From contig JBARRS010000061.1 in the NCBI GenBank assembly GCA_049644345.1, forward strand, positions 1 to 9,915: a DNA stretch of 9,915 bases, read 5' to 3'. The position numbers and the translations under genes are program-made. Below are positions 1 to 6,213 of this stretch, one piece after another (within the stretch, counting starts at the first letter, position 1; each line of letters starts with the position of its first letter). The notes under the pieces were generated by a model. The model had not been told where the DNA came from. It worked only from the letters and a program-made list of their open reading frames with translations, and searched no databases. The DNA comes from JBARRS01 sp049644345 (GTDB lineage: Bacteria > Actinomycetota > Thermoleophilia > Gaiellales > Gaiellaceae).

Positions 1-383
1 ATTCAGTCGTGCGGCGCGAGCTCCTTCGCCATCGAGGCCGCGAGATCGACACCGCCGGCGACGGCTTCTTGGCGTCGTTCGACGGGCCGGCGTGCGCGAT
101 CCGTTGCGCCTGCTCGATCGTCGACGGTGTGCAAACGCTCGGGCTCGAGGTCCGGGCCGGGCTGCACACAGGCGAGTGCGAGGTTGTGGACGGGAAAGTG
201 GCGGGCATCGCTGTTCACACCGGCGCGCGGGTGGCAACCGAGGCGAAGCCAGGGGAAGTGCTCGTCTCGAGCACGGTCAAGGACTTGGTCGCGGGCTCCG
301 GAATTCGGTTCGAGGACAGGGGACTCCGCCCGCTCAAGGGCGTCCCCGGCGAGTGGCACCTGTTTGCGGTCGAACCGAGCTAG
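1..383 (+). CDS. Class III adenylate/guanylate cyclase, C-terminal part (5' end outside window)
   Basis: The open frame enters from the left edge (first full codon at 3) and stops with TAG at 381-383. It encodes the C-terminal two thirds of a class III nucleotidyl cyclase catalytic domain, which makes cAMP or cGMP from ATP or GTP. Visible motifs, in order: TAGDGFLASFDGP, whose Asp is the second metal ligand in this family; RAGLHTGE; GIAVHTGARV, where the transition-state Arg is kept but the usual Asn position is His; then PGEVLVSSTVKDLV and LKGVPGEWHLFAV, the usual end of these actinobacterial cyclases. The first metal Asp and substrate-selecting residues lie upstream, so ATP/GTP choice and any N-terminal sensor or AAA domain cannot be judged. 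The GTG at 9 lies inside the domain and is not the true start. The gene converges on the ABM-like gene, sharing stop-codon bases. Confidence 0.9.
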   Translation, partial: SVVRRELLRHRGREIDTAGDGFLASFDGPACAIRCACSIVDGVQTLGLEVRAGLHTGECEVVDGKVAGIAVHTGARVATEAKPGEVLVSSTVKDLVAGSGIRFEDRGLRPLKGVPGEWHLFAVEPS

Positions 384-673
384 CTGCGGAACTCGTGGAC
401 GACGTCGAAGACCTGCACCGACTGGACATCGCCCTCGACAGCGCCGATTGCCTTCTGACGCAACATCGCGGAGCGTACGTCGCTCGCGTCGAGGGACGCC
501 TGGTCGGCCCAGACCGTCAACGTGACGATCGAGCCTTCGTTGGAGTCGACCAAGAGGTAGCCGCGCTCCAGCCCGCCGAGCGCGGCGATCTCCTTCGACG
601 CCTCCATGAAGGCGTCGACGGCCTCGTCGCAGCGCTCCGGCTCCACCGTGTATCTCGCCAATCTGACCGACAT
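380..673 (-). CDS. Small ABM-like (antibiotic biosynthesis monooxygenase fold) protein
   Basis: This 97-aa protein has the layout of a dimeric alpha/beta barrel (ABM/Dabb) domain. An N-terminal strand MSVRLARYTVEPERCDEAVD is followed by a long helix, a central GYLLVDSNEGSIVTLTVWAD strand pair, then a helix and a final QSVQVFDVVHEF strand. The family includes cofactor-free monooxygenases, haem-degrading enzymes and many proteins of unknown role, and nothing here fixes the substrate. The frame is open to 796, but I chose the ATG at 673 because the fold begins there and the longer form would run into the divergent DUF1326 gene. It is divergent from that gene across 37 bases and convergent with the cyclase. 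Fold assignment is moderately sure; function is unknown. Confidence 0.7.
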   Translation of the reverse strand: MSVRLARYTVEPERCDEAVDAFMEASKEIAALGGLERGYLLVDSNEGSIVTLTVWADQASLDASDVRSAMLRQKAIGAVEGDVQSVQVFDVVHEFRS

Positions 674-697
674 GGCGCGTTGGAGCCTAGCGCACGA

Positions 698-703
698 CAT
701 AAT
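698..703 (+). promoter_or_regulatory. Candidate -10 box for a leaderless DUF1326 transcript
   Basis: CATAAT lies in the 37-base divergent gap, with 7 bases between it and the ATG at 711, which would put the transcription start at or just before the start codon. There is no Shine-Dalgarno sequence. Leaderless messages are common in actinomycetes. No convincing -35 box is seen at 17-base spacing, so this is a suggestion only. Confidence 0.35.
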
Positions 704-710
704 CCTCTCC

Positions 711-1319
711 ATGGCGACTTGGCGGATCTCCGGGACGTATCTCGAGCTCTGCAACTGCGATCCCGGCTGCGGCTGCAATTTCCGCGGCGTTCCCAACTCG
801 CCGGAGGGGAACTGCGAGGCATTCGTGGCTCACCGGATCGAGGACGGCAGCTGCGACGGCGTCGACCTCTCCGGCGCGAAGGTCGCCTGGGCGCTCTGGT
901 GGCCCGGCGCGATCCACGAGGGGAACGGCCACGGCCATGCCTATGTCGACGCGAGCGACGGGCAGTTCGATGCTTTGGCGCGGATGTGGCGCGGGGAGGA
1001 GGGCTACTCGTTCTTCGAGATCTTCAACTCGACTTTCACCGAGCCGAGCGCGGTCGACCGTGCGACGGTCGAGATGACCGTCGACGGGAAGAGCTCGCGT
1101 TTCTCGGTCGAGGGCGTCGGTGAGGCGGTGATGACGCCGCTTCGGAGCCCGGTGTCGGGTGAGGAGAACAACGTCCGGATCGTCAAGGACGAGGGCTTCA
1201 TCTGGGCGGACGGCGACATTGCGCAGAGCGAGCGTTTGCGTGTTGAACTCCCAGAGATGAAGTACGACGTCGCAGAGCGGCACGCCGTCTTCGCGGCGTT
1301 CGAGTACGCGAACGGCTAG
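711..1319 (+). CDS. DUF1326 domain protein
   Basis: This 202-aa protein matches the DUF1326 family from start to end; the biochemical role of the family is not established. It opens with MATWRISGTYLELCNCDPGC. Six cysteines fall in the first 48 residues (C14, C16, C20, C22, C35, C48) and none later, so the N-terminal Cys cluster is the likely metal-binding or redox-active part. A Trp-rich stretch (WALWWPGAIHEGNGHGHAYVD) follows, then beta-rich sequence ending AVFAAFEYANG. No signal peptide or membrane segment is seen. The frame is open upstream to 606, but the ATG at 711 matches the family start and clears the divergent ABM-like gene. It converges on the MpaB-type gene with overlapping stops at 1316-1319. 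Family call is firm, function unknown. Confidence 0.88.
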   Translation: MATWRISGTYLELCNCDPGCGCNFRGVPNSPEGNCEAFVAHRIEDGSCDGVDLSGAKVAWALWWPGAIHEGNGHGHAYVDASDGQFDALARMWRGEEGYSFFEIFNSTFTEPSAVDRATVEMTVDGKSSRFSVEGVGEAVMTPLRSPVSGEENNVRIVKDEGFIWADGDIAQSERLRVELPEMKYDVAERHAVFAAFEYANG

Positions 1320-2167
1320 CTGCGGCCGGGCGGAGGCGGGCCGAGCGACTCGAGCTCATAGCTGCGGCCGTAGGTTCGGCGGCGCATCTCGGTGCGCAGG
1401 CGGGGCCGGCGGCGCGACGGCAGCAGCCTGATCCCGCGCGAGCGGGCTCGCATCGCCGCGGCAACGGCGCGGCGGAGCTGGGGCGAGGGGTGGCGAAATC
1501 CGAAGGCGTCGAGGATGGGGTCGTCGAGCATCGCCGCGATCACCTGCTCCCCCAGGCGGCCCGGCAGTCCGGGGAACCAGGCGAGGAACATCGCGCGGGT
1601 CGCTCCTGCGACGCGGCGGCCGGCTGCGGTGGATTGGAAGCGGTCGCGCTCGTACTCGACGTTGAAGCGCTCGAATTCCGCGAAGTCCTCGGGGATCTCC
1701 TCGATCGCCATCCTGTGAGCGATCTCGCGCCAGCAGTGGAAGAGCGCGAGCTTCTCGTTCTCCGTCATCGGCCGCCAGCCGAAGCGCGCGTTCCAGCGGA
1801 TTGGCTCGAAGACGAAGGTCGAGAGCACGTAGCGAAAGTCGTCGTTCGCGATCTCGAAGCGCCCGTGGATCTGGTTCATGCGCCGCAGCGCGCGGGTGCC
1901 GACCTCGCTGTCGTAGCCGTGCTCGAGCATCGCGCTGATCAGGATGTCGGTGTCGTCATAGCGCTTCTGTGCGCGGCCGGCGAACTCCCCGGTCGAGTCG
2001 AGCAGCTTCGCGATCGTCGGCACGGCGAAGGTGCGGAAGAGCGCGAACTCGAGCGAGCGCGTGGTGTCGAACGGGAACTCGTAGCAGACGTGTAGGTGGA
2101 CGATTCGCTTGTGGTCGCGAAGCGGGTCGAGCCGGAGGATCTCAGCGAGATACGGCGAGCGCGCCAT
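1316..2167 (-). CDS. MpaB/DUF2236-type oxygenase family protein
   Basis: This 283-aa protein resembles the MpaB/rubber-oxygenase (Lcp)-like family once called DUF2236, haem b proteins that oxidatively cleave or modify hydrophobic substrates. Supporting sequence is the central helical core: RRMNQIHGRFEIANDDFRY with the conserved His at 101, then LSTFVFEPIRWNARFGWRPM, then WREIAHRMAIEEIPEDFAEF with a second conserved His at 151. The last 50 residues are very Arg-rich (MRARSRGIRLLPSRRRPRLR) and look disordered or membrane/nucleic-acid binding. No signal peptide is apparent. The substrate cannot be inferred. A palindrome with a GATAAT box lies directly upstream, and a 27-codon membrane-peptide ORF precedes it on the same strand. 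Confidence 0.8.
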   Translation of the reverse strand: MARSPYLAEILRLDPLRDHKRIVHLHVCYEFPFDTTRSLEFALFRTFAVPTIAKLLDSTGEFAGRAQKRYDDTDILISAMLEHGYDSEVGTRALRRMNQIHGRFEIANDDFRYVLSTFVFEPIRWNARFGWRPMTENEKLALFHCWREIAHRMAIEEIPEDFAEFERFNVEYERDRFQSTAAGRRVAGATRAMFLAWFPGLPGRLGEQVIAAMLDDPILDAFGFRHPSPQLRRAVAAAMRARSRGIRLLPSRRRPRLRTEMRRRTYGRSYELESLGPPPPGRS

Positions 2168-2172
2168 CGGCG

Positions 2173-2189
2173 GGCCCGATTATCGGGCC
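2173..2189. promoter_or_regulatory. 8-bp-arm palindrome just upstream of the MpaB-type gene (operator or -10 region)
   Basis: GGCCCGAT-T-ATCGGGCC is a perfect inverted repeat with one central base, 5 bases from the oxygenase ATG. Read on the minus strand its centre contains GATAAT, 11 bases from the start codon, so it could be a -10 box inside an operator. It could also act as a weak terminator or attenuator after the small upstream ORF, whose stop is 9 bases away. The symmetry is certain; the role is a guess. Confidence 0.4.
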
Positions 2190-2198
2190 ACGCGCCGG

Positions 2199-2282
2199 CT
2201 AGCGGGCGCGGAGGACGAGCCCCAGCGCCGCGAGCAGCAGGAGCCCGAGGAAGAGCAGCGTGATCAGGAGCCGTCGCTTCAT
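2199..2282 (-). CDS. Possible 27-aa single-span membrane peptide
   Basis: ATG at 2282 opens a 27-codon frame ending TAG at 2199. It encodes a basic start (MKRR), about 20 almost entirely hydrophobic residues (LLITLLFLGLLLLAALGLVL) and a basic end (RAR). This is a textbook single transmembrane helix with positive ends. Codons are G/C-ending like the neighbours. The ribosome binding site is weak (a GAAG about 4 bases upstream). It lies 31 bases upstream of the MpaB-type gene on the same strand and might be co-transcribed with it. I do not recognise it. Leu-rich spans arise easily by chance in GC-rich DNA, so conservation would be needed to believe it. Confidence 0.4.
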   Translation of the reverse strand: MKRRLLITLLFLGLLLLAALGLVLRAR

Positions 2283-2323
2283 CGTCTTCGCTTGCAAACG
2301 CTGCGCCGCGGCTCCGTGTTCCC

Positions 2324-2456
2324 TGCGGGGTCAGACCCCGCAAAAAGAGCCCGGCAGAAGCGTCAGGAATTGCAGACATCGCACCTCTCGGCGTCGCAGC
2401 GATGCGAAGGTGCGCGTGGCCGCCGTCGCAGTTCGGTGCGGGGGTCTGACCCCATC
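2324..2456. repeat. REP/MITE-like structured element bounded by inverted 13-base palindromes
   Basis: GGGGTCAGACCCC at 2327-2339 recurs as its exact reverse complement, GGGGTCTGACCCC, at 2441-2453. Each copy is nearly self-palindromic; the left copy extends to 19 bases (TGCGGGGTCAGACCCCGCA, 2324-2342). The 101 bases between them hold another inverted repeat: CGCACCT (2380-2386) with AGGTGCG (2408-2414), stacked on TCGCA/TGCGA (2394-2398/2403-2407), giving a 12-bp stem with a one-sided 7-base bulge. No gene is supported inside. From memory, GGGGTCAGACCCC-like palindromes recur in several bacterial genomes as REP-type sequences, some near Y1 (RAYT) transposases. No transposase lies in this window. 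Confidence 0.55.
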
Positions 2457-2500
2457 GGGGCGGGCCGACGGAGAGGCCGGGCGCCGCTTGCCACAACGAG

Positions 2501-2528
2501 CTGCGGCCCCGCCGGGGCGGGGCCGCAG
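2501..2528 (-). terminator. Strong hairpin terminator for the BNR protein gene
   Basis: CTGCGGCCCCGCC at 2501-2513 is exactly complementary to 2516-2528, giving a 12-13 bp almost pure G/C stem with a tiny loop. It begins 25 bases past the stop codon of the leftward BNR gene. There is no clear U tract after it on the minus strand, as is common for GC-rich actinomycete terminators, so it may act by hairpin strength alone or protect the 3' end. Confidence 0.6.
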
Positions 2529-2552
2529 CGTCCGCGCGATGCGCGTCTTTTT

Positions 2553-5099
2553 CTACGGCGTCGGGATCGTCCAGATGCCTCGGCCGTGGGTCGCGGCGAT
2601 GATGTAGCTCCCGTTCGGGCTCAGCTGGAGGTCGTTCACCGACGCGTTCGGGAGGTTTGTCCCGAGGCGCGTCCAGGTCCCGCCGTGCGGGCCGGACGAG
2701 ACCATCACGCCGATGTCGCTTGCCAGCACGAGCCTGCCGCTGGACGTGAGGACGATGTCGTCGCCCGGCGCGTCCGGCAGGTTGCCGCTGATGTCGGTCC
2801 ACGTCGCGCCGCCGTCGCTCGACTCAAACACGTGGCCCTCGCCAGCGGAGAACGTGTTCGTCCACCGCCGCGAGAAGCCGTTGAAGACGGCGTACACGTG
2901 GTTCGGGTGATTCGGCTCGACGTAGAGCCCCTGGATGAACCGGTTCGGGACGTTCCCGGCAGGCGGCGCCGGCAGGCTCAGCTGGTGCACGGTCCCGCCG
3001 TAGTTCGTCAGGATCCCGCGCGCGAAGCCGGCCGTGTTGCACGGGCCGCACCATGCGGCGTACCAGACGTTGTTCGCGACGGAAACCTGCGTCGTCGAGT
3101 GACCGGCGCCCGTGTCGCCGACGATCTTCCAGTCACAGGACGAGGCGCCGCACGTCGTGTCCCAGCCCTTGTTCTGGTTGTCCCAGACGAACTCGCCACC
3201 GGCGATCCAGTGCGACGGGTTCGTCGCATCGGCCTCGAACGGCGCGATGAAGCGCGGGTTCGGGTCACAGGGGCTCGGCGTGTACGTGAAGGCCGAGCAG
3301 GACGGCGTGATCTCCCGGAACGAGTTCGAGCCGGGTGCCCCGCTCGAGACGCCGCCGTTCGTCGTCAGCGCCATGTCGAGTCCGACGTACTCGACCACTG
3401 CGTGGTTGCCGTTCGTGTGGTCGACGAGCGTGTCGCCGCCGTCACCGCCGAAGGGCGAGACCATCGTCGAGGCGCCCGGGTTGAGCAGCGACTCGCCGTT
3501 GTCCTGGAGGCCGCCCCAGAACGCGTCTCCGCCCGAGACCGGGCCGGCGTCGGCGTAGTAGTACTGGAGCGTGTTCAGGCCGTCGTTCAGCGAGGCGAAG
3601 CTCGCCGAGCTGTTCAGGCTACGGACATAGACGCCGCCGTCGTTCCCGTCGTAGACCTTGCCGTTGCCGATCGCGACGGCGTGCTGGTCGGGATGCGTCG
3701 TCGGCGGGCAGCTGTCGAGCCCGTTGGCCGAGCACGGGAGGCCGAAGTTCCAGTACGGCCCCGCGGCACGCCAGGTGTGGGCGCCGTCGGTCGACTCGAA
3801 GACCTCCTCGAGCCCGAGGAACACGTGGTTCACGTTCTGCGGGTCGACGGCGAGGAATTGGTTGTACCAGGCCTGGACGCCGGGGTGGTAGCCCTTCGAG
3901 GTGTTGCCGAGCGCCGAGCCTGTGTGCTCCAGGTTCCGCCACTCCGCGACCTTGTTCCACGGGCCCGCGAAGCTCCCGTCCGACTCGTAGATGCCCTGGA
4001 GCAGCGTGCCGCCCAGGTCGGTCCTCGGGTGGTTGAACATCCCCGCCGACTGGACGACCGCGTAGACCTTCGAGCCGTTCGCCGCCCACGCGATCGTGAC
4101 GCGACCGAGGTCGTTGTCGTTGATCGCGCCGCTGACCGCGACCGGACTGAAGGTCTGGCCGCCGTTCGTCGACTCGAAGAAGCCGTTGCAGTTCGAGCCG
4201 GCTCGCCAGCCGACGACCGCATCGACGACGTTCCCGGCGGTTCCCGGCTTGACCGCGACATCGCTGACGAACGCCTTGCCGGAGACGCCGCCGGCCTGCG
4301 AGCAAGCGCTCGGCAGGCCCACGCCCGCGGCCAGGACAGCCGTCCAGGCGCCGCTCGTCGTCGCGGCGGAGTGCCGGAACAAGCCGCGGCTCGTAGCCGC
4401 GAGCACGAAACCGTTCGTGTAGGCGAGGCGGCCGATCGTGTGGTTGTTCAACTCGTCGCCGCCGACGCGCGAGAAGTGCGCGCCGCCGTCGGCCGAGTAG
4501 AGAACGCCGATGCCCGCATAGGAGTCGGAGCTCGTATTCGCTTCGCCGGTCCCGACCCAGAGCCCGTGGCTCGGGTCGACGAGCAGCGCCCCGATCGAAA
4601 GCGTCGGCGCGTCGTCGGTCAGCGGCTGCCAGGCGCCGTTGCCGACCTTCTTCCAGACACCGCCGTCGGCGGCGCCCGCGTACAGGGTCGAACCGTCGAG
4701 CGCGAGCGCTGTCATGCGCCCGGCCACGTGCTGTGCGCCGCCGCCGGAGTTCGACCAGACCGGGTCGCGGTAGTTGTGTGCGTCGCTGTCGTACGGCTTG
4801 TTGGTGACCTCGTTCCAGGTCCCCGGCGTGACGGCCATCGTCTTGTAGACGCCGTACGCCGAGCTGAACGCGCCCGCGTCGACCTCGTCCGCCGGGGCTG
4901 TGCGCGCCTCGGCGTACTGGTTGGCCTGTTCGAGCACGTCGAAGTTCCCGTTCGCTGCGTCGGTCAGCGTGCGCTCAGACGAGCGACCCTGCGAGCCGCC
5001 GGCGAAGACCGGCGTGACCGCGAACAGGAGAGCGAGCGTTACGAGGCCGCCTGCCAAAGCGAACCGCGAACGCAACCATGCGGAACCTTGCAAACCCAT
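2553..5099 (-). CDS. Large secreted BNR/Asp-box beta-propeller protein
   Basis: This 848-aa protein starts with a signal peptide: basic start, hydrophobic residues 14-29, and likely cleavage near TPVFAGG. The rest is exported and looks like one or two beta-propellers of the sialidase/GH74/sortilin-like type. Asp-box motifs (SxDGGxxW-like) occur at about 202 (SADGGAHF), 310 (STNGGQTF), 436 (STDGAHTW) and 760 (SSDGGATW). Conserved-looking loops include HPDQHAVAIG (469-478), YDGNDGGVY (483-491) and GGLQDNGES (529-537). It ends with a strand, IIAATHGRGIWTI. No catalytic pair can be assigned, so glycosidase activity is not claimed; it may equally be a binding or cell-surface protein. The ATG at 5099 has AGGAGG only 2 bases away, whereas TTG at 5093 sits 8 bases from it, so translation may start two codons later. 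The VOC gene lies 92 bases upstream on the same strand. Confidence 0.85.
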   Translation of the reverse strand: MGLQGSAWLRSRFALAGGLVTLALLFAVTPVFAGGSQGRSSERTLTDAANGNFDVLEQANQYAEARTAPADEVDAGAFSSAYGVYKTMAVTPGTWNEVTNKPYDSDAHNYRDPVWSNSGGGAQHVAGRMTALALDGSTLYAGAADGGVWKKVGNGAWQPLTDDAPTLSIGALLVDPSHGLWVGTGEANTSSDSYAGIGVLYSADGGAHFSRVGGDELNNHTIGRLAYTNGFVLAATSRGLFRHSAATTSGAWTAVLAAGVGLPSACSQAGGVSGKAFVSDVAVKPGTAGNVVDAVVGWRAGSNCNGFFESTNGGQTFSPVAVSGAINDNDLGRVTIAWAANGSKVYAVVQSAGMFNHPRTDLGGTLLQGIYESDGSFAGPWNKVAEWRNLEHTGSALGNTSKGYHPGVQAWYNQFLAVDPQNVNHVFLGLEEVFESTDGAHTWRAAGPYWNFGLPCSANGLDSCPPTTHPDQHAVAIGNGKVYDGNDGGVYVRSLNSSASFASLNDGLNTLQYYYADAGPVSGGDAFWGGLQDNGESLLNPGASTMVSPFGGDGGDTLVDHTNGNHAVVEYVGLDMALTTNGGVSSGAPGSNSFREITPSCSAFTYTPSPCDPNPRFIAPFEADATNPSHWIAGGEFVWDNQNKGWDTTCGASSCDWKIVGDTGAGHSTTQVSVANNVWYAAWCGPCNTAGFARGILTNYGGTVHQLSLPAPPAGNVPNRFIQGLYVEPNHPNHVYAVFNGFSRRWTNTFSAGEGHVFESSDGGATWTDISGNLPDAPGDDIVLTSSGRLVLASDIGVMVSSGPHGGTWTRLGTNLPNASVNDLQLSPNGSYIIAATHGRGIWTIPTP

Positions 5100-5101
5100 C
5101 C

Positions 5102-5107
5102 CCTCCT
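5102..5107 (-). promoter_or_regulatory. Ribosome binding site that questions the BNR protein start
   Basis: On the minus strand AGGAGG (5107 down to 5102) is followed by only GG before ATG at 5099. That is too close for normal initiation, but the TTG at 5093, in the same frame, is 8 bases away. Either start leaves the signal peptide intact. Confidence 0.6.
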
Positions 5108-5164
5108 GAGTTTTGGACCCCCGAAGCCGGGCCCCCGTGCCCCGGCGCCGTCGGAGAGTAGCAC

Positions 5165-5195
5165 GGAATCTACGGAGCTATATGAAGAAAATTAC
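5165..5195 (-). promoter_or_regulatory. AT-rich island, possible promoter of the BNR protein gene
   Basis: About 30 bases after the VOC stop are strikingly AT-rich for this window (TATATGAAGAAAATTACG on the plus strand). On the minus strand they contain TAATTT and TAGATT, 16 bases apart, which could be read as poor -35/-10 boxes. It could instead end the VOC transcript. Weak evidence. Confidence 0.25.
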
Positions 5196-5623
5196 GTCAG
5201 GCCCTTGGCACGGAGCTCGTCCATCGCACGCTCGGACTTCTCGAGCCCGTCGAGGCCCATGCCTCGCAACACCTCAGGCGCCTTCGTGAACTGCACGTCA
5301 CGGTAGTCGACGACCTGAACGTGGTTTCCCCACGGGTCGACGAAGTCGAGCCCGCGGCTGGGCAGCAGCTCGGCGCCCGCCTGCTCGAGCGCGTGGCGCG
5401 TCGCCTCCTTGTCGTCGACTACGAGCCCAAAGTGCCGAGCCCGGTCGGGCGGCTGCGTGCGACCCGCCGAGAGCGCGATGAACTGGTCGCCCATGTCGAC
5501 GAAGGCCATTCCGCGGCCGCGGCCGCGCAGCTCGAGCTCGAAAATCCGCCCGTACCAGGCGAGCGCCTCCTCGACGTCTCCGACCTCGAGCGCAACGTGG
5601 TTGATCCCTACGAGTCGCGGCAT
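5192..5623 (-). CDS. VOC (glyoxalase/bleomycin-resistance fold) family protein
   Basis: This 143-aa, single-subunit VOC protein has two beta-alpha-beta-beta-beta modules. The first opens with GINHVALEVGDVEEALAWYG (His9, usual first metal ligand). The second opens with ARHFGLVVDDKEATRHALEQ (His64, usual third). It then has DFVDPWGNHVQVVDYRD, where the usual Glu metal ligand near the end is Gln103, so metal binding may be altered. A helical tail rich in Glu, Arg and Lys (LEKSERAMDELRAKGLT) follows. The family includes glyoxalases, ring-cleaving dioxygenases and resistance proteins; the substrate is not evident. ATG at 5623 matches the family start; the upstream in-frame extension would overlap the divergent sigma gene. 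Only 35 bases separate it from that gene, so the two could share control. Confidence 0.85.
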   Translation of the reverse strand: MPRLVGINHVALEVGDVEEALAWYGRIFELELRGRGRGMAFVDMGDQFIALSAGRTQPPDRARHFGLVVDDKEATRHALEQAGAELLPSRGLDFVDPWGNHVQVVDYRDVQFTKAPEVLRGMGLDGLEKSERAMDELRAKGLT

Positions 5624-5658
5624 GGAACCGCAGCGTACCCAGCGGTGTAGAAACGGCA

Positions 5659-6213
5659 GTGGTGGGCCGACCACTCGGGGAGACGGAGCTCGTCGAGCGC
5701 GCAAAGCGCGGCGACATCGGGGCGTACGAGCAACTGATGGAGACCTTCCAGGGGATTGCGTTCAGGACCGCGTTTGTGATCACGGGCTCCGCCGCCGACG
5801 CCGAGGAGGCCGCGCAGGACGGGTTCGTAAAGGCGTTCGCGGCCCTCAAGCGCTTTCGCTCCGGCGAGCCGCTGCGGCCGTGGCTGCTGAAGATCGTCGC
5901 GAACGAGGCCCGGAACCGTCGTCGCTCGGCGGGGCGGCGTACACAGCTCGCCTTGCGCGCAGCGCAGCGAGAGACCTCGGGGGACGCGGCCCCGTCCCCC
6001 GAGGCGTCAGTTCTCGCCGGGGAGCGGCACGAGACTCTGCTGGCCGCGGTCAACCGCCTGCCGGAGGCCCAGCGCCTCACGGTCGCCTTTCGCTACTTCC
6101 TCGATCTCTCCGAGGTCGAGACCGCGGCTGCGCTGGGCGTGCGTCGCGGCACCGTGAAATCGCGCCTGGCGCGCGCGCTGGAACGGCTTCGGGCGGAGGT
6201 GGGGGATGTCTGA
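5659..6213 (+). CDS. ECF-type RNA polymerase sigma factor
   Basis: This 184-aa protein has the two-domain layout of an extracytoplasmic-function sigma factor, which directs RNA polymerase to a small regulon. Region 2 spans about 10-90, including GSAADAEEAAQDGFVKAFAA (polymerase binding) and PLRPWLLKIVANEARNRRRS (-10 recognition). A linker at 100-122 leads to region 4 at about 124-182, with LPEAQRLTVAFRYFLDLSEV and a helix-turn-helix around ETAAALGVRRGTVKSRLARA for the -35 element. Two adjacent GTG codons (5659 and 5662) are possible starts and no clear Shine-Dalgarno sequence is seen. The gene overlaps the next by 8 bases, as expected for a sigma/anti-sigma pair, and is divergent from the VOC gene. 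The target promoters are unknown. Confidence 0.93.
   Translation: MVGRPLGETELVERAKRGDIGAYEQLMETFQGIAFRTAFVITGSAADAEEAAQDGFVKAFAALKRFRSGEPLRPWLLKIVANEARNRRRSAGRRTQLALRAAQRETSGDAAPSPEASVLAGERHETLLAAVNRLPEAQRLTVAFRYFLDLSEVETAAALGVRRGTVKSRLARALERLRAEVGDV

Noticed and set aside
3..359. 118-codon minus-strand frame opposite the cyclase
   Set aside because: The plus frame holds the full run of class III cyclase motifs; the minus product has none.
1316..2552. Possible CRISPR array or tandem repeats in the gene-poor middle part
   Set aside because: No regularly spaced direct repeats are present; only the inverted palindromes described were found.
3036..3053. WCGPC thioredoxin-like motif at residues 683-687 of the BNR protein
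   Set aside because: The five residues match a thioredoxin active site, but the surrounding sequence is propeller-like with no thioredoxin fold. A structural disulfide in an exported protein is the simpler reading.
2109..5306. 1065-codon open frame on the plus strand opposite the BNR gene
   Set aside because: Its product is Arg/Val/Ala-rich low-complexity sequence with no domain. It mirrors the GC-biased codons of the real gene on the other strand, which has a signal peptide, Asp-boxes and a ribosome binding site.
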